Notes under the pieces: model-generated
The model's input: the letters and a program-made list of their open reading frames with translations, nothing else
Told to the model about the DNA's origin: nothing
Database searches by the model: none
Part shown: in pieces, positions 41,451-51,700 of the stretch
How the letters are laid out: every line of letters begins with the position of its first letter
Position numbering within the stretch: position 1 is the first letter of the stretch
Assembly (NCBI RefSeq): GCF_030272615.1
Contig: NC_081412.1
Coordinates: 140,031,747 to 140,095,746 of the forward strand
DNA: 64,000 nt
Reading direction: 5' to 3'
From: Cryptomeria japonica
Taxonomy: Eukaryota; Streptophyta; Pinopsida; Cupressales; Cupressaceae
Translations under genes and position numbers: made by a program

Positions 41451-44032
41451 TTAAAGGTAGATATTACCAAAGTTTTCTTCTTTGAATTGCTTGTTGTTTT
41501 TTATAAGGTTTGATGTGATAAGGTTTAGAGAAATCTGAGATGTGTTACAGACTTAACTACCTAGTAATGAGAGGATTCACTCATAAACTAGTTTTAACCT
41601 GCGTAAATATGTCTCTTAGGATGAGCTTATCCTAGATGTAGAAACAATCTAAAAGTGATGTTTTGTGTTTGATTCAAGCAATATCCAAAAGAGAACTTAG
41701 GACAAGAACATCTTTAATGTTTTGAGAGTTGAAAATGAATGAGATGGTGTGTAAATGAGATAATGGATGAAATGTTTTAACTTCAATAAAAGCTTTGTGT
41801 CACAAATGGAACAAATTTTACCTCTTCTCTTTCGGGCGTTGGTGGCATTTCTCGAACTACGTTGTATGTGATACAAATGTCTGGGAAGAAGTTGGGATTG
41901 ATCTCGCCTCCTTATTTTTTGTGATAACTCAAAGCTCTATATTGCATAAAAGCTCTGCGGTTTAATGACTCTGGATCAAATTCGTTTGATTTGCCTTGAA
42001 GGTAGAGACGCATGTGACGTAGAAAAGCTATATGAGAGACAAATATTTGTCTATTTAGATAGAAGAATTTCCTCCTTTTGATCAAAGCCTTTGAGCTCAA
42101 TGGTATTCTTTTCAAGTTGATGTTTTGATGAAGATTCTTTTTTCTCGGGATGTGAAGAATGGTTATAAAATTTGATACTTTTCTTTGTTTTTGATCTTTT
42201 TGGTTGTTTTGAAAAATGTTTGGTTGGATGAATACTTGTTCTGATTTTTGGATTCTATGATGTTTCTTTGACAAGAAAACAAAGCAAGCACACAAACAAA
42301 AGAATGTTGCCTTTAAAGGCACAAATGAGTATGGGTCTAGATCAACCCAATCCTTGGACTTTTTATGACCCTTTCCTTTAAGTGTATTTTAGGTGTTTTT
42401 CTTTCCAAAGCCTGAAGTCGACTCAATTTGTACTTTGGTCTTTGACTAAAATGAAAACACTTCAAACACTTTGTATCCCTAAGGTCAAATGGCCAGTTGC
42501 GATAAATTCAGCCCACATCTTGATATTTTTTCGACTTTAGTACTACATATCTTATGAATCTCGTCGTGGCAGGTAAAGATGTGATATACTAAGTTTTGCA
42601 CGAGCATAACAAATAGATGATCCCTATGATGGGGGAGTCACCACTTTCATCAAGCCACAAGTGACTTTTCAAAAAGCTATGTTTCTACTCAAGGAAATAT
42701 GCATGGTGAGTATCTTGGGAGCAAAACCATCTATGCTCTTGCACTGAATTATATCACAAATATCCTCAATCAATAGAACGGGTGGGCTACTACTTAAAGG
42801 TGTTTAGTCATTTTCGATGTCTTTGGACATAAGTTCATTCTACAGTGACTCACTTAAGAGCCTTGTAACTTGTGGTGGGGCCCATTTGTCCTTTCGGCAA
42901 GTTACACTGTAGGAACAGCTATACCCAAGACTACAACTTTCGCTCTCACCTGATTTCTATAGCAGCTCGAAGGATTTACCGCACGAGGTCGTTCCCAAGA
43001 GTGACGTGTCTCTTGGCAGGCCTCTCTTAAAAAGAAAAAAAAATTGAGTGTTACTAACACTTTTCTCTTGCACCTAGGACCACGAAAGCCAAGGGAGAGG
43101 ATAGTGTGTGTTAGAAGTAGGACCACTCGACCAACTTTTTGCACAAGTGTGTCAATCACGAAAAGCACCGGTTCTTTTTAACTTGTCATTGCAATGATTT
43201 TCTATCTAATTTGGAGATGTTGCTCCAACAACCATGATGTTCTTTTTAACTTCAAAGGCAATATGTTTAAGTAACTAGGAAAATGAAATCCCGGTCAACT
43301 TAATAAAAGGCACGTTTGCTTGAAGTAAATCGCTTTTGCAAAATTGAGACAAGTTGGTTGTGAATTTTATTTGCACCAAAAATTGAAGTGTGGATTGTAA
43401 ATTTTTGCTTAAGTTTGATGCAAGAAATAAATTTGTCTTGTTGATTTTAAGCACCAAATGAAAAATTAAGCCTAAACTTGCAATAAACAAAGTTTGTTTT
43501 GTTCAGTTTTAAGGCACCAAAAACAAATTATCCTAACTGGAAAGAAAAGAAAAGTTGTTTTTGTTCAATTTTTAAAACATCAAAAACAAAATTTTGATTT
43601 TGAGAAAGTGAGTTTTAGATCTGCACAAAAAGCAAACAGTTAGTAAAATCCACACCTAAGGGGGGCTTCCACAAGCCTAAAATAAATCAATTTTTCGGTT
43701 ACAAGGCCTTCCTTACAATGTTCTATTACAATAGCGCTAGTCTGTGTGAAAACAGAAGCGCTAGTTAACCAAAAACACGTTTTACAGAAACAAAAACACT
43801 AAAAGAAGAATTTGACATTAAACATAAAAGCGCTAGAACAAACTCAAAAGCGCTAAAATACACACAAAAGCGCTAAAACAAGCACAATAGCGTCAAACTT
43901 GAGACAATAGCGGTAGAATAACAAGTTGCAATAGCGCTACAACGCGATCAAAAGCGCTAAAGCGCGACCTGTGTGTCAATTTCAACATTCAAACATGTTA
44001 GTTGGTTTTTTTGAAAAGGTTTTGGGTGCTTG
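41451..44032 (-). other. Gypsy-2 leader between primer site and gag (non-coding)
   Basis: About 2.6 kb without a recognisable protein. The part 42590-43170 is homologous to the Gypsy-1 leader. The part 43727-43975 carries the second AGCGCT array. Confidence 0.6.
43727..43975 (-). repeat. AGCGCT motif array, minus orientation
   Basis: Seven perfect AGCGCT cores in CAAAAGCGCTAAA or CAATAGCGCTA context plus two variants (ATAGCGTCAA, ATAGCGGTAG) lie in 250 bases. In element (minus-strand) orientation they read TTTAGCGCTTTTG, i.e. the reverse of the array at 28855-29160. It ends about 60 bases before the primer-site region. Confidence 0.78.
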
Positions 44033-44052
44033 AATTCACGTCGGATTCACCA
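44033..44052 (-). other. Candidate primer-binding site of Gypsy-2
   Basis: Minus strand TGGTGAATCCGACGTGAATT starts two bases inside the 5' LTR edge at 44055 and has the obligatory TGG. The matching tRNA was not identified, and it differs from the Gypsy-1 site. Confidence 0.45.
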
Positions 44053-45202
44053 AATGATTCTCTGCAAAAAAGACAGGGTTAGGATAAACAAACATCGAAC
44101 AAGAAACAAAAAAAGTCAATTGTTAGATGTTAGAAAATCATAAATTAAAAACTATCATAAGCAAGCATATCAAGAAAGACACTACTAAGCAAAAAGAAAG
44201 CTTAAGGAATCTACAAAAAGCAACTAAGCTCCTCCAAATGCTCTCTACCATGTTGGTAGCTTCTCCTTCCTTGTTCCTCTCCTCTCCAAGTTCCAGACTA
44301 GTGTAGCTCTTAGCAGCTTTTTGCACTATGGATGCTTATGGAGGTTTGAGATTAAAGTATTTGCTCTAAATGTGAATGAAAAGCTAATACTAGATGCTAT
44401 AGATACTAAGATGATTATTTTAAACCAAAATGACAATTATATGAGTTTATTATGCTAAAATGCTCTCTAGAATTCACTATAGCTTAAATGCATACAAGTT
44501 TTCAGAATTATGATTATGAATGCTAAATGCTCGAGGATTTGAAAATGAGGAATGTGAGCTCTATTTATAGGTAAAATGGAACAATGGATGGTTGAGATTG
44601 AGTAATCTCAACAAAGGTCAGGATTCACTGATTTGAGATCCATGTGAGGGCTTTCAACCCAATCTCTGGTTGACAAGTGTCAATGTGAGATAGGTTGAGA
44701 GGGGAGGGAATAAGCATTAAATGCTTGACATGACCTGAGAGTTAACTTGGGAGTTAAGGTCAAGGTTAAGGTTGGGTTGAGTGAATAAATTCTTTATTCA
44801 AAGAATAAAGCTTTTATCCAATGGATAAACTCTTGTGCAAAGGCAAAAGGGATAACCATGGTCAAAACAATAAATGCTTGAGGAGACACATGAGTGCAAG
44901 TTGAAATAACCATAAATGGTTATGTAAGAGCCATGAATGGTCATGTAAGAGCCATTAGTGGTTTTGGAAGACTTTGGAGGTTAAATTGTTGAACACACAA
45001 AGCATTAAATATTTTTCAAAGACTTTGAAGTCTTTGAGAAGTGACTCCAAGTTGCTTAGGAATGTGACAATAATTAGGGGATGGATTAGGCTAATTAGGA
45101 TGGGGTTAGAAGAATCTAAAAGGGGGTTTAGGAATGCAAGTGGATTTGGTGGGTGAGGGAAAATGGGATTTTTATTTAAAATAAATTAATTTATTTCAAT
45201 AA

Positions 45203-46342
45203 TGATGAATACTAAGAGGGGGGGGTGAATTAGTATACCAAAAAACACTGCACTTAAACACTTAAACAATCTAAAGATAAACCGGTAAAACAGTTAAACA
45301 GACAGATCGGTTACCTCATATGCAAACCAAAATGCAAATAAAGCATTCACCCACAAAAGCAATACAACCATAACACAAGATATTTGACGTGGAAACCCAA
45401 ATGGGAAAAACCACGGTGAGATGGAACTCACAAGTCACTATCTGCAGAATAGAAACCAGACCGGTTAAGGTCTTACAATGTTCTTCACCAGAACAGATCC
45501 TGTTAGGAATTCCAATCTCTGTTAGGAGATAAGTCCGATCAAGGACTACCTTGCTAGAGGATTTTAGATTCACAAAGGTGAACCACCTTGTTAGAGGATT
45601 TTACAAAAGGCTTTTGGGCCTACCCGGTTAAGGGCTACAGACTTGTCAAAGATGTGAGTAATCAACAAGTGTTTGATCTATCTAATAGCACAGACTACTC
45701 GGTTAGATCCTTGATAGCTCGTTCTTAATGCACTCCTGCATTACTTCAGTCTTCTACACATTCATATTCTTTCCAACTCCTCAACCACCGTAAACCCTAG
45801 CAACAACATAAACCCTTTCGACAACAACCCAAAAAACCCTAGACATGATGTCCTTTTAAAGGAATCTGATTTCATGTCAGTCCAATAGGATTACATTTCA
45901 ATTTCCTAGGTTCAATGAATCTAGACATACTCAGTAACACGACACAAAAAGCACCGCCAGTGTGTTGGCACCGTCAAACAATCGGTGGATTGGTAACTCA
46001 TCACAAAATGTCGGTTGGTAACTCATCATAGAGTATTACCAGTTCATACAAAATGCCGGTTACCGGTTAATCAAAAATTAAAACTGGTAAGAATGTGTTA
46101 TGCCGCTTTGCTCCCTCGTACCACTTGGTATCCACGAACCGCTTGGGGTCAACATGCCGCTTCAGACCAGAAAACACATTCTGCAAAACATCAATAGTCT
46201 AAAGACTATAATACAACATACCTACAACATACCGGTTGGAACAAATACCGGTTGTGCTCTAACTCATACATATAAAGAGGATCTTAATGCAAGTGTGTAT
46301 CCATCAATGACAATCACAACATGAACATAAAAAATGCCAACA
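45203..46342 (-). mobile_element. Solo Copia LTR (1140 bp) inserted in Gypsy-2 5' LTR
   Basis: The insert runs from TGATGAATACTAAGAGG to ATGCCAACA, i.e. TGTTGGCAT...ATTCATCA in element orientation. It is flanked by AATAA at 45198-45202 and 46343-46347. The partner LTR shows the empty site TTTC-AATAA-ATGTG at about 27978-27990. It contains the folded U5 motif (45388-45415) and the C-tract motif, but no internal region, so an element was reduced to one LTR by recombination. Confidence 0.93.
45388..45415 (-). other. Conserved LTR hairpin motif (best copy)
   Basis: Plus strand CGTGG-AAA-CCCA-AA-TGGG-AAAAA-CCACG: both arms pair perfectly (5 bp and 4 bp) around a tiny loop. Related copies are in the two other Copia LTR families of the window. 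Confidence 0.7.
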
Positions 46343-46658
46343 AATAAATGCGTGCAAGTTGCATTTGTAGGAAAATGCAAGTGGGGGGGATAAATGATTT
46401 AAATAAATGTTTTATTTAATTTATTTAAAAGAGGAATAGGAGATTAAATAAAATAAATATGATTTATTCATTTAATTGATTGTGAATTTGATTGAATTAA
46501 TTAATTAAAATAAATTGAATAATTTATTTAATTAATAGGAGAATATTTGAAGATAAATTAATTAAATGTTTAATTTAATTAACTGATAGCTAATGGATTT
46601 TTAATCAAATAAATAAGAAATATTCATTTAATTAAATGGACAGATTTATGTGTATATA

Positions 46659-46663
46659 GAAAG
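46659..46663. repeat. Target-site duplication GAAAG, right copy
   Basis: Matches 26856-26860 and closes Gypsy-2. Confidence 0.8.
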
Positions 46664-48639
46664 ATTTTCAGATTCTTGATGTTTAGACAAGTGTTTCCAT
46701 GCATAAATGATGTCTTTATGACAATCATTCAATTAATGCCAATGGTGAGAAGTATTAAGGCCAATGGTGAGAAGTATTAAGGGCACATGTAAAAGAAGAT
46801 TTTGCAAAGCAATGGAAAAAGTCTTCCCCCACAAGCAATTGAAAACTAGATCACTGCTGTAAATGGGAAGTGCTATAAAACATAAACTAAAAGTAGGGTT
46901 TGAAGGTGGTGACAGATGTAAGTTCTGTCATTGTAACTGAAACCATTGGAAAGATGGTTCTAGGCATTCGGGAGTTGTAATAGCAATGTACTAAATAGAC
47001 TGGTGATCTAAATGTGTCACTCAATTTAATGGTTACACAATCAGTAGCAATTTTATGCATCCCCTAAAACTAGTTGTTTGATCCCTCGCACCTCCATGGA
47101 ATAAAGGAAGAACACAAACAATCAGTTGAGTAATACTCAATGACTAAAAAAGATCTAGGTGCAAAGGCACCTAGACTATTACCTGGACTGGATAGAAACG
47201 GTAACGCATTATCAAACTGAAGGAGAAGAGGTTGAGAGACAACACAAATGTTGAAGCTTTAAGATGGAGTAGACCTCTGAAGGGAATAGGGCAGCTGCTC
47301 AAGTAAAATGAGACTTCCTTTTGATGTTCCATGATGCATGAAGGTTTAAAGTTGCAAGGTGATGATCTAGCAGATTTGAATTTATATGGTGGTAATAGGC
47401 ATTTGGTTATCAAAGCTTTACTGTTTCGTGTGTTATTAATAGCCTTTGTTTTATGAATAGATTTGCCCTCTTGGTTAATCAGATTTTCATTCATAACAAG
47501 GATAAAGCTATCTAGTCAAGAATTCAGAGAGAACTATCTAAAGCGTACAGGAGGATCTTAGCAAATAATAGAGAAACCCAACACTAAACCAAGATTTTTT
47601 TTATTTGGAATTTAGGTTGAATAATTCAGAATGCTTGCAAACCACTCATTCTTCATGGCGTGTACATGTTTGTAATATAGCTCTTTAGTAAACTTTATTA
47701 TACTCAACCATCTGCCAGTTCTGGTAGGAAGGGAAAACTGAACGATTAGACCAAGATCTTTGGCCAATCTGGACATCAAATGAATAGCTACTGCTTTTAT
47801 CTTTCCTTTTGGCACCTCCAAGCCGAAACCAAGTGCACGCATGTATGAGGTCTCATTTTATACAATTGATCATAAAAACATAATGAACTTAATAAAAATT
47901 CCATGCAACAGAACCGAATATGATTTTATCTCTTAAAATATTTTTTTCGTATTCACCACTCTTAAATATCATACAGTTTGACAGTCAAAGATCAATTTGA
48001 TAACCAAAAATGGGTCAAATATTCATCATTTTTTGATATAGAGAAGATGTGAAATTGCTAATAACTGTTTGATTATTTAGACAATGTTTAAATGAAATAA
48101 TATATACATTTTGACAGTCAGAGATCGATTTGATAAATAAAAATAGATAGAATATTTACCACTTTTTGATATAGATGAAATTAATAACTGTTTGATTATT
48201 GAATCAGATGATGTTTAAATGAAATAAGACTGGATTGGCTACTCTTAAATATCATACAGTTAAATAGTCAAAGATCAATTTGATAAATAAAAATAGGTCC
48301 AATATTTACCACTTTTTAATATTAAAAAAAATATAAAATTGTAAATAACTGTTTGACCGTTGAACCAGATGATGTTCAAATAAAGTAAGACTGAATTTAC
48401 CACTGCTCAGAGAGGATTTTAGAAACTTTAACGCCATGATATTTTACAAATATAGTATCCTGATACATAATACACAGTATCCTGATGCATAAAACAAACG
48501 TAAGGTTTGCTTGTTTACATAATAATGGTGTCCAAACAATTTTCCATCTTTGCAAACCTGCAGGGGCTTGGATTGTGAAAATATCAATATTGAAAGGTTA
48601 CATTGTTATCTGATGCATCAACAATTCATTTGTTCCAGC
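46664..48639. other. Intergenic region downstream of the ABCG gene
   Basis: No gene recognised. Short minus-strand ORFs at 47171-47494 and 47612-47842 (107 and 76 codons) have no familiar motif. The part 47950-48400 is a diverged tandem repeat. Confidence 0.5.
47955..48400. repeat. About 140-bp tandem repeat, three diverged copies
   Basis: The phrase GTCAAAGATCAATTTGATAA...TTTACCACTTTTT...ATAACTGTTTGA...GATGTTYAAATGAAATAA recurs starting near 47980, 48117 and 48260. Each copy is followed by or preceded by CTTAAATATCATACAGTT or its variant. Confidence 0.75.
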
Positions 48640-48645
48640 TTTATT
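48640..48645 (-). terminator. Candidate polyadenylation signal of the ABCG gene
   Basis: Minus strand AATAAA lies about 77 bases after the stop codon at 48722-48724, followed by T-rich sequence. Position fits a short 3' untranslated region. Confidence 0.45.
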
Positions 48646-48721
48646 TTTAAGATATTTGAGCAAACGCTAAAAATAAATAAAAAATATCTAAAATATACTC
48701 TCAATGCTCATGCTCACTCAT

Positions 48722-51700
48722 TTAGCGAAAGGGGGAGCGGAATGGAGAAAAGTTTTGGGTTTGGGCAGACAGGGGAGGCGCTTGAGATGTAAGTGATGGC
48801 ATTCTTTTTAGGCGTTTTACAGCATACTTGTTGAATAATCCACGAATAAAAGGAGTGATTTTTTCGTTAAATTTCAATATAACCAAAAACAGGAGTCTGT
48901 ATACTGCTATATTGAGGAAAACTATGGCCAAGTCCCACCACTTAGAACGATTCAGGCTCAAGTCAAACACGTTCTCAATTATGTACTCGCCGTTAAGTTT
49001 CATGCCTCCAGGTACTAGTGAATCGAATTCAAGGCCAAGGAAGTCATTTTTGTAGCTACCCTGCATCATTTTATTTCAAAACCTGTATTAGGTCTATATT
49101 TATATTGAAAATTAAGAGGTTTAAATCATTTTAAGATGGAATATTTTGTTCTGAAAGATGTACCTGCAAACCCCATGAACCATAACTTATGTAGGATATT
49201 GGATAGCGCCAGACAGGCTTAGGAAGGTCATTTAATAGACGAAAGAACCCAGAAGTCATCATCATAATTCCCTGCAAATATATCAGACGAGAAACAACCA
49301 TACAAGTTTAAAAAGTAAGAGCAATCTAATCATCTCCAACGAGCGTTGAAAAGATAATTTCATATAAATCTATGAATAAAAGTATACTATAATTTGTTGC
49401 TTACCATGATACCAGCTCCTGTTACTATCCCCATCAGGAAGTTGGGGACCAAAGAAGCCACGACCATCATGAGGCTTTCTACCACAGCAATGGTTCCAAA
49501 GAGATCCAGAATGAAGTATGCATAGTGGATAAAGCCTGGATGCAGCTTCACCATGTAATAGACAATGGTTCCAGAAAAGCCTGCCACCATTACTAAATAT
49601 GGAAACGAAGATAAAAAGTTTGCAATGACAAATACTGCAACTCCGTAGTGTCCATTGAGCCTTTCCCGGTGGAATACCTGTATAGGATATTCAAGTTTGT
49701 CAGCATAGAGCTTTAACCAGCTAAATATATTGTAGAAAGTTTGTTCTCTTACATTTCTGTTTTGCAACTCACGCAACCACCAATTTGAATGAATTTTGAA
49801 TTTTTTTGGAGGATAATTTTTATCAAAACCTCCAGAGCTATCAAACGGACGGCATGCAGATATTATCATATAACTAAATATAATCATATATTTTACAATA
49901 AAACATAAGAAATTCTGGTAATTGATTTCCATTTTATAAATAAAAAATTGTCTTTTAGCACCCCCGTTTTGAATAATGTAAATATGAATTTTATTCAGAA
50001 GTCTATTTTCTTTTGATTAAATGTGAAGCAGATTTTGAAGGGCACCCAAAACCCTTCACAAAATGCTAACAGGATAATCATAGCAAAACAACAACAAACC
50101 AAAAGCTTACAGTGAGCCACCAAAAAAAGCCACAGCAACAAGGAATGAAACACAATGGATCAGACCTTAAGACAAGAAAAGCCCCAGCAAAACCAAACAG
50201 CAGAGCAATAGCACAAACAGCCCTTTAAAGGCCCCAGCAAAACAACAGCACAAACAGCCACACCAATCAAGGAGTTCTGAAATGAAATTTGGCCCAATGG
50301 GTCATTCTACGATTCTTTGAAGAGTCAATCTCATCCACCAAATCTGGGATGATTTAATCCTTGAGGGGGTGGATGATTTAATCCTTGAGGGGGCTCCCCT
50401 CAAGACCTCAATAGAATCCTCAACATCCAAACCCTTATTAGGAGTCAAAGAGGAATCTTGAACCAAAGGGCTCACAGCATCTTGCTTGTCCCTTAGGGGA
50501 GACCCCTTAGAATTTTTTGTGAGTCTTAGAATTTTTTGTCCTTGAGGGGGCTCCCCTCAAGACCTCAATAGAATCCTCAACATCCAAACCCTTATTAGGA
50601 GTCAAAGAGGAATCTTGAACCAAAGGGCTCGCAGCATCTTGATTGTCCCTTAGGGGAGACCCCTTAGAATTTTTTGTGAGTCTTAAAAGTCCAAATCATT
50701 CCCTTCAATATAAGTGTTCCTAGGGGAAAGGAAAGGAAGGGTATCTTTGTAAACGTTACATGAGTGGGAAAAATGTTCAACTTAGATTTTTCTGTGGGGC
50801 TTACACTAGGGAAGTCCAAAATATTCCATTCAATACAAGTCTTCCTAGGAAAAGGAAGGGTATCTCAGTAAACCTGATACGAGTGCAAAAAATGTTCAAC
50901 TCTATGGCAATGAAAGCACGCCAAAGAGGAAAACTCAAAAGTGAATAATCTGCTCCCAAACATCCAATTTGGAATGTATCTTAATAGGTTTTAGTAGAAG
51001 ATTACCAATCTCAACACACACAAAATCTTGCAACAACTAAATATTACATGTCTTTCGTGCAAGAACATTAGCAATACCTCAAAAGACCTTTTCATGCCAG
51101 TATTCCAGAGGAAGCACTGGGAGCCTTACCCAACTAGAGACCCAGTTGAATTTTTCCTTGGATGCTTCAAATCCAACAGTCCTCCTTTTCATAAAAATGG
51201 ATAGGTTTACCAAAGAACCAAGACCCACCAAGTATAACACCCTTGCTCTCCTCAAGGTTTTGGAAAGAGAATAGAAAGAACCCATTAGGCATAGCAGCCA
51301 CCTGCAACCGACCAATGACAGTCCATCTCTTCCAAGCCCAGCTATGAACAGAGTCTATATTCAGATGAAACTTTGAGAACCTCCCAATGAGAGCATTCTC
51401 CATGGAAGCAAAAATCTGAGGGACAAGAGCCAATTGGGGCAAGGACATCCCATTAAGGATTAGGTACAGCCACACCAGGTAAAGGCTCCACAGAAGTAAA
51501 ACCACCCATCTTAGGATCAACCAAAGGATCATTGAGCAACCCATCAAACTGTTGGAAGTGAAACACCCTTGCACCTGCTCACAAAAGAGGAGTTGAGTGA
51601 TAGAATCACCCTTTGAGATTGCAAACAATCTACAGCGAACTCCATCGCTGTGACAATTGCACATGAAACTAGTTCTTTTTCCTCTTCTTCCAGCATCTCA

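Larger units (their letters stand above)
26861..46658 (-). mobile_element. Gypsy-2: giant Tat-like Ty3/gypsy element with antisense PMD cassette, 19.8 kb
   Basis: LTRs at 26861-28292 and 44055-46658 (the latter holds a 1145-bp later insertion) are flanked by GAAAG on both sides. Gag-pol runs on the minus strand: gag 39.6-41.45, protease 39.0-39.6, linker with G-patch 37.3-39.07, RT 36.3-37.2, RNase H plus plant-type RNase H 35.4-36.3, integrase 34.0-35.4 kb. Between integrase and 3' LTR lie about 5.7 kb with a plus-strand PMD reading frame (29407-31413) and a long AT-rich spacer. In about 280 bases of LTR that I aligned by hand (from 26871 against 44065) I counted 9 mismatches, so it is younger than the Copia copies to its left. 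Original length without the solo LTR is about 18.65 kb. Confidence 0.9.
44055..46658 (-). repeat. 5' LTR of Gypsy-2, interrupted by solo LTR
   Basis: Matches 26861-28292 along 44055-45202 and 46348-46658. Outer edge GTGTATATA has drifted from the partner's GTGACTACA. A small tandem duplication (AAGAGCCATGAATGGTCATGT, about 44928-44950) distinguishes it from the partner. Confidence 0.85.

Noticed and set aside
42902-43168. Small minus-strand ORF in the Gypsy-2 leader as an upstream gene
   Set aside because: No motif, and the homologous leader of Gypsy-1 does not preserve it.
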